From: CAYVQU01 sp964453155 | GTDB taxonomy: Bacteria; Chloroflexota; Anaerolineae; Anaerolineales; UBA11858 | Assembly (NCBI GenBank): GCA_964453155.1 | Contig: CAYVQU010000204.1 | Coordinates: 1 to 8,694, forward strand | Direction of reading: 5' to 3' | DNA length: 8,694 nucleotides | Part shown: positions 1 to 6,419 of the stretch, piece by piece | Layout: each line of letters begins with the position of its first letter | Numbering within the stretch: position 1 is the stretch's first letter | Translations under genes and position numbers: made by a program | The notes under the pieces: model-generated | What the model saw: the letters and a program-made list of their open reading frames with translations, nothing else | Told to the model about the DNA's origin: nothing | Database searches by the model: none

Positions 1-252
1 TTCCAATCCCCTCTTTTTTCAAGCCCTTTTCACACTATTCCGTATACTTACCTGAAGATGTATTCCCTTTCAAAAAGCATAATCTCTTGAGCGGTGGTGA
101 TCCAAAACTGGGAAAAACCGAAAATATCCATAAAAAATCGAAAACTCGCTATGAGCGGCAAATGCCGCCCCATCAACAACGGGTTTTTATGCGCTTTCTA
201 AGGCGGGAGATGCGGCAATTGGGATATATTTAAGTGCGTGGCGGTTTTGGTT

Positions 253-261
253 TGCTATAAA
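253..261 (+). promoter_or_regulatory. possible extended -10 promoter for the selenoprotein gene
   Basis: TGCTATAAA fits an extended -10 (TGn followed by TATAAA at 256-261). No good -35 hexamer lies 16-18 bases upstream. If it is used, transcription would begin near 268, giving a leader of roughly 105 bases that contains the 51-base repeat at 291-341. This is a motif-level guess only. Confidence 0.3.
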
Positions 262-290
262 AACTAGCATGATTGTCCACCACGCCTGAA

Positions 291-341
291 CAGATTTCGG
301 TTTGAACGCGAATTTTTATGCAAAATACATGCCGAAATCTG
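291..341 (+). repeat. 51-base bipartite inverted repeat, copy 1
   Basis: CAGATTTCGG (291-300) and CCGAAATCTG (332-341) are perfect 10-base inverted arms separated by exactly 31 bases. The same arms with the same spacing recur at 1325-1375 (opposite orientation) and 4201-4251 (same orientation). Just before the left arm, copies 1 and 3 share CCAC, one variable base, CCTGA and one variable base. Just after it they share TTTGAAC. This copy ends 33 bases before the selenoprotein start. Arm centres lie 41 bases apart, close to four helical turns, as expected of a two-site protein target. A hairpin with a 31-base loop or a small mobile repeat is also possible. Confidence 0.85.
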
Positions 342-374
342 CATAAATTATCGTAACTTGGACAGAATAGGAGC

Positions 375-1271
375 ATGATGACGAAACAGGTTGACTCGTA
401 TAAGTTTGTGTCGGGAGTGACCAAGCGGTTGGTCAAGGCCTGGATTGATAGAGAAGAACCGCGGGAAATTCCCTGGACCCCACTGAATAAACCGCTCTCT
501 GAATCCACCGTGGCGTTAATCAGTACTGGTGGGATCGCACTCAAGGATGATGTTCCATTTGATCAAGAAGGCGAGCGGCAAAACCCGTTTTGGGGAGATA
601 CCTCTTATCGTGTGATTCCCCGCGGGGCCACCGAAAACGACATTGAAATTTATCACCTCCATATCAACCCCGAATTTGGCAGACGAGATATCAACAGTTT
701 GCTCCCTCTTCAGCGGTTAGAAGAGATGGCCGCGGCGGGGGAAATTGGGGTGGTGGCAAGTCGGCATTACTCTCTGATGGGGTATACGCCCCAGCCGGAA
801 AAATTGATCGAAGAAAGTACCCCCGCAATTATCCAAAGCTTACAGGAAGACGCGGTAAATGTCGTTGTATTGGTCCCAGCCTGACCGATTTGTACCTGGT
901 CCGTTGGACTGGTTCAACACGAAATTGAGAAGGCAGGTTTCACGACGATCACCCTTTCCAATATTCCCATTTTTACGGCTTCCGCCAGTGTGCCCCGCAT
1001 TGCGGCGATTGAACATCCCTTTGGCCGCACGATGGGCTCGCCGGGTGATAGAACGACTCAAATGGCGGTACTCAAGGCCACCCTGGCAGCCATTGATATG
1101 ATCGAAACCCCCGGTGAAATCGTACATTTACCCTTTGAGTGGCCTAAAATTTCGACCCAAGAAGCTGAGTATGATTTTCCACCCCCCCCCATTACGACCT
1201 ATTTGAAGAAGAATATTCGGCAGGTGTTTAAGTTCGTCAAACGGGATATCCCCCCAGAATTCCAGGTATAA
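375..1271 (+). CDS. selenocysteine-containing GrdB-like selenoprotein B family protein (UGA read through at 882-884)
   Basis: One continuous frame runs from ATG 375 to TAA 1269-1271, interrupted only by UGA at 882-884. With UGA as selenocysteine it encodes 298 residues. Around Sec170 the protein reads LVPA-U-PICTWSVGLVQHEIE. Family members I know have CPxC at this place, followed by a similar SVGL-x(3)-IE stretch, so Sec replaces the first Cys of a CxxC redox motif (UxxC, Cys173). Family-like segments continue on both sides: STGGIALKDD and EFGRRDINSLLP before it, and HPFGRTMGSPGD after it. The size is nearer the short family members of unknown substrate than true GrdB (about 430 residues). 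No grd or prd partner genes are present, so glycine or proline reduction should not be assumed. It is probably a cytoplasmic thiol/selenol oxidoreductase. AGGAG at 369-373 fits the in-frame ATG at 378 better (4-base gap) than ATG 375 (1-base gap). A C9 tract at 1182-1190 encodes PPP near the C-terminus. Confidence 0.9.
882..884 (+). other. UGA selenocysteine codon
   Basis: In-frame TGA at codon 170 of the 375-1271 gene. It falls where Cys-containing relatives carry the first Cys of CPxC. It is followed by 128 sense codons of family-like sequence in the same frame, with no ribosome binding site for a restart, and by a SECIS-like hairpin beginning six bases after the codon. Decoding needs selA, selB, selC and selD elsewhere in the genome; none lies in this window. 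Confidence 0.88.
890..917 (+). promoter_or_regulatory. bacterial SECIS element (mRNA hairpin for selenocysteine insertion)
   Basis: The transcript can fold as UUG(890-892):CAA(915-917), a U-U mismatch (893/914), ACC(894-896):GGU(911-913), a bulged U at 897, then GGUCC(898-902):GGACU(906-910) with one G-U pair, closed by the loop GUU (903-905). A bulged U in the stem and a GU in the apical loop are the features known to be read by SelB in the E. coli fdhF element. The loop begins 18 bases after the UGA, within the usual bacterial range. The hairpin lies inside the coding frame, as bacterial SECIS elements do. The folding was done by eye. Confidence 0.78.
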
Positions 1272-1307
1272 AAAAGCGGTGGTCACTTGAACTGACCACC
1301 GCTTTTT
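1271..1307 (+). terminator. bidirectional rho-independent terminator
   Basis: A perfect 15-base inverted repeat, AAAAAGCGGTGGTCA (1271-1285) and TGACCACCGCTTTTT (1293-1307), encloses a 7-base loop. It starts on the last base of the selenoprotein stop codon. The T-run on one side and A-run on the other let it work in both directions, so it can also stop the leftward peptidase transcript, whose stop codon is at 1431. Confidence 0.92.
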
Positions 1308-1324
1308 CATCACTATTTCTATTG

Positions 1325-1375
1325 CAGATTTCGGGAAGAATCAAGATATAAAATGCTTATTTAAACCGAAATCTG
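1325..1375 (-). repeat. 51-base bipartite inverted repeat, copy 2 (reverse orientation)
   Basis: CAGATTTCGG (1325-1334) and CCGAAATCTG (1366-1375) flank exactly 31 bases. Read on the minus strand the centre begins TTTAAAT, resembling the TTTGAAC that follows the left arm in copies 1 and 3, so this copy points left. It lies between two convergent gene ends, past the terminator and about 55 bases after the peptidase stop codon. A position downstream of both genes argues against a simple promoter operator at this copy. Confidence 0.85.
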
Positions 1376-1430
1376 TCTAGATGAGGCGGAAAAATATCCT
1401 GGATTTATTGTTCCTTCAACCGCCCAACAC

Positions 1431-4025
1431 TTACTCTCGGGCTACAAACACCCGATATTCGTAAGTGTGCGTGCCAGCCGGATAGATGATGTCTGAGAGC
1501 CCATCATTAAGTTCGGCTGAGAAAGTGACAACTGTTTGGACCACATGCTCCCCTACGGCCCAATCACTTAAGACGGTGAAATAAAACCGGCATAAGCTGC
1601 CACTAAACTCATCTTCCAAAACCGCGAAATTCTCCAGGGGAATAACTTCACCATTAAGTATGAATTCAATGTCAATTTTGGACCAGTTGTCGTCGAAACT
1701 CTCTTGATCAACCGTGCACCAGCCGGTCAGCCAAACCAAGTCTTCGGATTTGTTTAAGGCTGCAGTGTACGTGTAGACGCGCCCGGCCATGGAGAGTTCT
1801 TCATCTTCATATTCTTCATTGACGACGTCGTCTAAGAATTTGGGATTGGATCCCAAAGCGGCTTCAGCGGCAGGTACGGTGGCTAGCTGTGGGGAACGGG
1901 CCGGCGTGATACCTGCCCCCAGGGGTTGATCGATTGTTTCGACGGCGAAATTCAAGACCACATCTTTACCATCCACAAACTGGGCTTGGATGGTTTCTAA
2001 GGTCATCGGGACGCGCATATCGGGGACCACGCCGGTGCCTTCAATGACGATATTTCCTTCCATATCCTTTTCCAACCCTGTGGGGGCCTGGAAACTGTAT
2101 CCACCGGGCAGAACATATTGTCCCCGTGCCACTTCCCCAAAAATCCCGTTGGAGGCATGGAAACCAAAGACCCGCGTTTGTTCGAGCAAACCTAAGGTGT
2201 AGGCCACGTCTTCACACGCACTCATACAGGCTGAACTTACCAACACCCCGAGTTGACCATCGTAGTGCAAATCGGGATCGGGTTCGGTATAACTGGGCGG
2301 GCCGTAAGTTTCAAATTCACCGCTTTTTTCGCTGTAATAATAAGAACGACCTAATTCGATCTTTTCTTCGACAAAATAACTGGCAAATGTAGGCCCTAAG
2401 GGGCTGCCACCACTATTTTGGCGGAGATCGATGATGATGGCCGGAACTTCATTGGCGATCATGACTTCCAATGCCCATTCCCATAACCGGATGATTAAAT
2501 TGAGGTCATCAGAGAGAGAGTTGATTTTGATATAGCCATAGCCGCTGGGAAGAATGCGGTACTCAACCGGGAGCGCGTTGTAATCGTAGCCAGCAAAAAC
2601 GCTGGTGGCGGAAAAAGTTTCCCGTTCGGCCGTGGCAGTGATCACTGTAGTGACTGGATCAGTATCGGGGTTCGCGAAGGTAACTTCAACCGGTGAATCC
2701 AGGGGCGCTCGCAGTAAATAACGGTATTGTTGGATGACCTTGGCTTCTTCAGTGGAGAAGGGCAGCGACCACGGCTGCACTTGATCCAGGGCCTCGGCAA
2801 CCAATTGGCCATTCCATTCCAGGATTTCGGCGCCCCATTCAATACCGGCCTCCGCGGCGGGACCTTCATCGAGGACGATGCTGGCGATAATGCGGCCATC
2901 ATCCAATCCGGTGACGGCAAAGCCATATCCGCCCGCGGTTTCCTCGTTGAACATCTGATTCCCAATTTCACCAGAACTAACGCCAACATGACCATCGGGG
3001 ATCGCCCAAGAGTAATCCCGGAGAGCCAGGAAATAGGCAGTTTCATCTTCGTCGACTTCGGCCGTGGCCACCCGCGGACCAAATTCGTCGTACAGGGCTT
3101 GCCAATCGATGTCTTTAAGCGCTGTGAATGGATATTCCAAGGCAATTTTGGTGTGCATGGCTTCAAAAGCCTCGGCCCAGCCCATTTCTGTGAAATCATT
3201 GACCGTAACTTCGCCCTCGTACAAGGTGATATCAGCGACTTGTTCTTTGGCGAATTCAAAAGGTTCCGCGTCCAAGTTGACAATGGAATAACCGGCGGCG
3301 ATCGGAGCGGTGGGGTCATCTGCCGTAAAGAGTAAACCATCCTCGCCAAATCCAGTGGGGAAACCCTGGTCCGCATCCGGTGCCCAAACCAAAATCGTTC
3401 CGGCGTAGATTTCACGTTTGTTTTCAGAATCAGTCTTGGTGGAGATATAAGTGCTGCTCCAACTGCCAGCTTCATCTTCACCCAAAAATGGGTCGTCAAT
3501 GTAGTTGGCGTTCATGGCGACTTGCCAGATTTGAACACCCTGGTCGGTATCGCCATCGTTATCGACATCGTTGAAGGGACTGACCGGACGGGCGGGTAAA
3601 TTCAATAAGTAAGTGAACTCTGCGGCTTCTTCATCGACCATCACCGGGCCTAATATTTGCCCTTCCAATGGCTGGGAGTATTCATAGTCGCGCTGAATAA
3701 AACCGGTCAAATCTTCGAGCATCACAAAGCGTTCGTAATAATAGATACGCAAAATACTGGCGTTTGACAATTCGATTTTGCCGGTGAGTTGCACGGGTTC
3801 ATTCGCGGCCGGCATTTCGTCGGCGGGTTCTGCCGACGGTTCAGGTTCCTCCGGCTCTTCAATAACTTCCACAAATTCAGTTGGGGTTGGTTCAGGGGGG
3901 CTGGTGGGTTCGGTCTCAGTTTCCTCCGGCATTACAGTAGGGATGTCATCCACACTCATAATGCTGCAGGCTAAGATGGCGAGAGACAATGCCAAAATGA
4001 CGATGAAAAGTTTGGTGCGATGCAT
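1431..4025 (-). CDS. secreted S41-family serine peptidase lipoprotein (tricorn/C-terminal-processing type)
   Basis: 864 residues. Residues 1-20 form a lipoprotein signal (basic MHRTK, hydrophobic core, ILAC with lipidated Cys20). An acidic Glu/Pro/Thr linker (about 27-77) follows, so the enzyme is likely anchored outside the cytoplasmic membrane. Residues 153-161 form a DxDxDGDxD calcium-type loop. The S41 region follows: DGH (344-346), a PDZ-like part (about 360-455), IIIDLRQNSGG (530-540) and the nucleophile-site motif SSACMSACED with likely catalytic Ser602. The Lys used by CtpA-type enzymes about 25 residues after the Ser is not evident (NGIFGE, 626-631). A Ser/His/Glu arrangement using His346, as in tricorn-like members, is therefore more likely. 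The C-terminal 120 residues look like an extra beta-sandwich with Cys770 and Cys812. The start is firm: GGAGG (4035-4031) sits 5 bases before ATG 4025. The substrate is unknown; it may degrade peptides or trim surface proteins. It is divergent from the ABC exporter. Confidence 0.88.
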   Translation of the reverse strand: MHRTKLFIVILALSLAILACSIMSVDDIPTVMPEETETEPTSPPEPTPTEFVEVIEEPEEPEPSAEPADEMPAANEPVQLTGKIELSNASILRIYYYERFVMLEDLTGFIQRDYEYSQPLEGQILGPVMVDEEAAEFTYLLNLPARPVSPFNDVDNDGDTDQGVQIWQVAMNANYIDDPFLGEDEAGSWSSTYISTKTDSENKREIYAGTILVWAPDADQGFPTGFGEDGLLFTADDPTAPIAAGYSIVNLDAEPFEFAKEQVADITLYEGEVTVNDFTEMGWAEAFEAMHTKIALEYPFTALKDIDWQALYDEFGPRVATAEVDEDETAYFLALRDYSWAIPDGHVGVSSGEIGNQMFNEETAGGYGFAVTGLDDGRIIASIVLDEGPAAEAGIEWGAEILEWNGQLVAEALDQVQPWSLPFSTEEAKVIQQYRYLLRAPLDSPVEVTFANPDTDPVTTVITATAERETFSATSVFAGYDYNALPVEYRILPSGYGYIKINSLSDDLNLIIRLWEWALEVMIANEVPAIIIDLRQNSGGSPLGPTFASYFVEEKIELGRSYYYSEKSGEFETYGPPSYTEPDPDLHYDGQLGVLVSSACMSACEDVAYTLGLLEQTRVFGFHASNGIFGEVARGQYVLPGGYSFQAPTGLEKDMEGNIVIEGTGVVPDMRVPMTLETIQAQFVDGKDVVLNFAVETIDQPLGAGITPARSPQLATVPAAEAALGSNPKFLDDVVNEEYEDEELSMAGRVYTYTAALNKSEDLVWLTGWCTVDQESFDDNWSKIDIEFILNGEVIPLENFAVLEDEFSGSLCRFYFTVLSDWAVGEHVVQTVVTFSAELNDGLSDIIYPAGTHTYEYRVFVARE

Positions 4026-4050
4026 TTAGACCTCCAAAGCTGGCGGGGCG

Positions 4051-4056
4051 ATTATA
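4051..4056 (-). promoter_or_regulatory. possible -10 box of the peptidase gene
   Basis: On the minus strand a perfect TATAAT (4056 to 4051) lies 25 bases upstream of the peptidase start codon, leaving room for a short leader with its GGAGG. No good -35 is seen at 16-18 bases, so the call is weak. Confidence 0.35.
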
Positions 4057-4113
4057 AGCCGCAATTCTATCACTGAATAACAACCAGATAAGGCGATTTA
4101 ACAAACATCTAAT

Positions 4114-4142
4114 ATTTGGATAATATAAATCCAAATTATAAT
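4114..4142 (+). promoter_or_regulatory. palindromic operator-like site over a possible promoter for the ABC exporter
   Basis: ATTTGGAT (4114-4121) and ATCCAAAT (4129-4136) form a perfect 8-base inverted repeat with a 7-base centre. A perfect TATAAT follows at 4137-4142. TTGGAT (4116-4121), 15 bases before it, is a weak -35. The dyad would cover the core promoter and lies between the divergent peptidase and exporter genes, so a repressor bound here could affect both. If the promoter is used, copy 3 of the 51-base repeat falls in the exporter leader. Confidence 0.4.
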
Positions 4143-4200
4143 AAGCATGTGGCGTTTGTCCTCTTAGATAAAAACAACTGGATTTGCTGCCACACCTGAG

Positions 4201-4251
4201 CAGATTTCGGTTTGAACATGCTTTATGTTTTCAAATGTTTTCCGAAATCTG
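4201..4251 (+). repeat. 51-base bipartite inverted repeat, copy 3
   Basis: CAGATTTCGG (4201-4210) and CCGAAATCTG (4242-4251) enclose 31 bases beginning TTTGAAC as in copy 1. The flank before the left arm (CCAC, A, CCTGA, G) also matches copy 1. Within the centre, TTTGAA (4211-4216) and TTCAAA (4230-4235) form a second nested inverted pair in this copy only. It lies 52 bases before the exporter start and about 175 bases upstream of the divergent peptidase start. Confidence 0.85.
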
Positions 4252-4303
4252 GATTAGGCCAGAAATTAAAACCGAATATCAGGTTCAGATTAAAGGAGTA
4301 CCG

Positions 4304-6253
4304 ATGGGATTCCATGGAGGCGGTTGGTGGGCCTATATCCGCCACGACGAAGAAAAAGATAAACCCCAGATCACCCGGGATTTGTTGGGGCGGGTGTGGG
4401 ATTTTGCACGTCCATATCGCGGGCAAATTGGGGGGCTGCTGCTGACCATTTTGCTGATATCGGGCATCACACTCATTTCACCCTTGTTGTATCGGGATTT
4501 AATTGATAATGCCATTCCAAACGGTGACTTAACTCGCTTGAATTGGCTGGCCTTGGGGATGATAGGGGTTCCCATCATTAATGGCCTGATCGGAGTCTGG
4601 CAGCGCCAACTCAACTCCCGGATTGGGGAAGGGGTGATTTATGATTTGCGCCGTGGATTGTATGCCCATATGCAGCGGATGTCGCTGCGATTTTTCACCC
4701 AAACCCGAACCGGAGAGCTGATGTCTCGGCTCAATAATGATGTGGTGGGGGCGCAACGGGCTATTAGTAACACCTTGGTTTCAATCATTTCAAATTTTGT
4801 AACGCTGGTGGCCACATTGGCTATTATGATTGCGCTAGAATGGCGGCTGACGATTCTCGGGTTGATCATCCTGCCCCTCTTTATTTTTCCAGCCCGGCGG
4901 GTGGGCCGCATTTTGCGGGATTTAAGCCGCAAATCGATGGAATTGAATGCGGAGATGAATGCCACGATGAATGAAACCCTCAATATCAGCGGTGCCATGT
5001 TGGTCAAGTTGTTTGGGCGTGAAAAGCGAGAATATGGTCGCTTTAGCCAGGATGGCGCCGCAGTGCGGGATATTGGGATCCAATCGGCCGTAATCGGGCG
5101 GTGGTTTTTTATGATTTTGGGTGTTGTCAGTGCGGTGGGATCGGCTGTGGTCTTTTGGGTTGGGGGGCATCTCGTGCTGCGCGGGGAATTCACTATTGGA
5201 ACGATTGTGGCGTTTGGGACCTACCTAACCCAAATGTACGGTCCTTTGATGGCCTTGACTAATGCCCAGGTTGAATTTGCACAAAGTATGGTCAGTTTTG
5301 AACGGGTATTTGAAGTTCTGGACATCCCCGTTGAAATTGCTGAGCAACCAAAACCGCAACCTTTACCGGAGGTGGAGGGGCAAATTCGGTTTGATAACGT
5401 TTCGTTTGCATATGAAAGTCTCGGAACGGAGAAAGTGGGCCTGGATGAAGTCGCCCGCTTCACCTGGGGTGGGGGCGGGGCCGCCCATCTAAAAAGGGGA
5501 GTTCAAAAAAATGGGAATGGCAATCAACCGCAAACGGATGAAAAAGAGTCCGTCACCAAGTGGGCGCTCAAAGATGTCAATTTTACAATTGAGCCGGGTC
5601 AACTAGTTGCTTTAGTTGGGCCTAGCGGGGCTGGGAAAACGACTACGACTTACATGATCCCGCGTTTGTATGATCCCACTGAAGGCCAAATTTTGATCGA
5701 TGGGCGCGATATCCGCACCGTCAAGCTGCAATCACTGGCAGATAATATCGGGATGGTCACGCAGGAAACTTATCTGTTCTATGACACCATCAAGGCTAAC
5801 TTGCTATATGCCCGACCAGACGCCACCGAAGTGGAAGTTGTGACTGCGGCTAAGGCGGCTAATATTCACGATTTCATTATGGGCTTGCCGGAGGGGTATG
5901 ACACTGTGGTCGGTGAACGGGGTTATCGGTTAAGCGGTGGGGAAAGACAGCGCATCGCGATCGCCCGAGTCATTCTAAAAGATCCCCGGATCCTGGTCCT
6001 CGATGAGGCCACTTCTCATCTTGATTCACTCTCAGAAGAATTAATCCAGAACGCCCTCCAACATGTCATGGAGGGGCGCAGCAGTTTGGTGATCGCCCAC
6101 CGGCTCTCAACGATCCTGGCCGCCGATAGAATTTTGGTAATGGATCAAGGCCAGTTGGTTGAGCAGGGGACGCATGATGAGTTGTTGGCTCAAAATGGGT
6201 TGTATACGACTTTGTACGAAACGCAATTTCAAGTATCAAATTCTGAATTGTGA
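4304..6253 (+). CDS. ABC exporter, fused transmembrane and ATPase domains (MsbA/MDR-like half transporter)
   Basis: 649 residues from ATG 4304, preceded by AAAGGAG at 4292-4298 with a 5-base gap. An in-frame TTG at 4184 is rejected because it would make the 51-base repeat coding. About six membrane segments lie near residues 41-61, 81-101, 157-178, 181-197, 265-288 and 296-316. The nucleotide-binding domain is complete: A-loop Tyr370, Walker A GPSGAGKTT (Lys445), Q-loop VTQE, signature LSGGE (543-547), Walker B LVLDEAT (Asp567, catalytic Glu568) and switch His599. It should work as a homodimer, or with another half transporter, using ATP to export lipid, drug or peptide; the substrate cannot be told from sequence. 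An extra segment of about 40 residues, Gly- and polar-rich, separates Tyr370 from WALKDVNF (420 on), where relatives usually have a short turn. I recall similar insertions in Chloroflexota exporters but cannot confirm this. Confidence 0.93.
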   Translation: MGFHGGGWWAYIRHDEEKDKPQITRDLLGRVWDFARPYRGQIGGLLLTILLISGITLISPLLYRDLIDNAIPNGDLTRLNWLALGMIGVPIINGLIGVWQRQLNSRIGEGVIYDLRRGLYAHMQRMSLRFFTQTRTGELMSRLNNDVVGAQRAISNTLVSIISNFVTLVATLAIMIALEWRLTILGLIILPLFIFPARRVGRILRDLSRKSMELNAEMNATMNETLNISGAMLVKLFGREKREYGRFSQDGAAVRDIGIQSAVIGRWFFMILGVVSAVGSAVVFWVGGHLVLRGEFTIGTIVAFGTYLTQMYGPLMALTNAQVEFAQSMVSFERVFEVLDIPVEIAEQPKPQPLPEVEGQIRFDNVSFAYESLGTEKVGLDEVARFTWGGGGAAHLKRGVQKNGNGNQPQTDEKESVTKWALKDVNFTIEPGQLVALVGPSGAGKTTTTYMIPRLYDPTEGQILIDGRDIRTVKLQSLADNIGMVTQETYLFYDTIKANLLYARPDATEVEVVTAAKAANIHDFIMGLPEGYDTVVGERGYRLSGGERQRIAIARVILKDPRILVLDEATSHLDSLSEELIQNALQHVMEGRSSLVIAHRLSTILAADRILVMDQGQLVEQGTHDELLAQNGLYTTLYETQFQVSNSEL

Positions 6254-6262
6254 ACGACTAAT

Positions 6263-6419
6263 AGTGAATTGGGAATGGCCCTGAGCCTTCTCAAACTGCA
6301 ACTACTCAGCTACCCATCGACTACCCGACGGCAGCATTCAGAGCGGAATGAAATGTAGTCGAAGAACGCTGCCGTTGCTCCGCTCAGGGTGCTTGACCTG
6401 AGTGTTACCTCAATTCACT
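6263..6419. repeat. 157-base nested inverted-repeat element between convergent genes
   Basis: The outer ends AGTGAATTG (6263-6271) and CAATTCACT (6411-6419) are perfect 9-base inverted repeats. Inside are CCCTGAGC (6279-6286) with GCTCAGGG (6382-6389), TCGACTAC (6317-6324) with GTAGTCGA (6355-6362), and ACGGCAGC (6328-6335) with GCTGCCGT (6368-6375). The last two pairs interlock, so they cannot both form in a simple hairpin. Small hairpins CATTC/GAATG (6336-6350) and CTCAGG/CCTGAG (6383-6402) are also present. It looks like a MITE-like or composite intergenic repeat. TGAATTG occurs at 6244-6250 and again within the left arm. The right arm supplies the stop codon of the zinc-ribbon gene. Confidence 0.6.

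Larger units (their letters stand above)
1..374. other. intergenic region with no recognisable gene, leader of the selenoprotein gene
   Basis: I see no credible coding frame, tRNA or riboswitch here. The first 230 bases are AT-rich with a small dyad, GCGGCA (155-160) and TGCCGC (163-168), which lacks a following T-run and so is not a convincing terminator. The right part holds a possible extended -10 (253-261) and the first copy of the 51-base bipartite repeat (291-341). The left edge could include the 3' flank of a neighbour outside the window, but nothing supports a coding end. Confidence 0.6.

Noticed and set aside
155..188. Rho-independent terminator from GCGGCA/TGCCGC with the later TTTTT
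   Set aside because: The T-run starts 15 bases after the stem, so the geometry does not fit an intrinsic terminator.
1..230. Coding end of an upstream gene at the left edge
   Set aside because: All frames are short, and no recognisable protein sequence or clear terminator supports a gene here.
859..1101. A separate small gene overlapping the UGA of the selenoprotein gene
   Set aside because: It is in another frame and has low-complexity Arg/Pro-rich translation. The family-like sequence continues in the original frame through the UGA.
2642..3499. Long open frames overlapping the peptidase gene in other frames (for example 2642-3499 minus and 2727-3335 plus)
   Set aside because: They lie wholly inside the S41 gene, lack ribosome binding sites and have no family features, so they are shadows of its codon pattern.
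291..4251. CRISPR array or transposon ends formed by the three 51-base repeats
   Set aside because: Copies are kilobases apart in mixed orientation with no regular spacers. No transposase lies between them and no target-site duplications are visible.
4184..4303. A 40-residue N-terminal extension of the ABC exporter from TTG 4184
   Set aside because: It would translate the 51-base repeat and has no clear ribosome binding site, whereas ATG 4304 has AAAGGAG at good spacing and the expected N-terminus.
6251..6356. UGA readthrough at the end of the ABC exporter as a second selenoprotein
   Set aside because: The exporter domain is complete before the UGA, the following codons belong to the repeat element, and no Cys or SECIS-type context is present.
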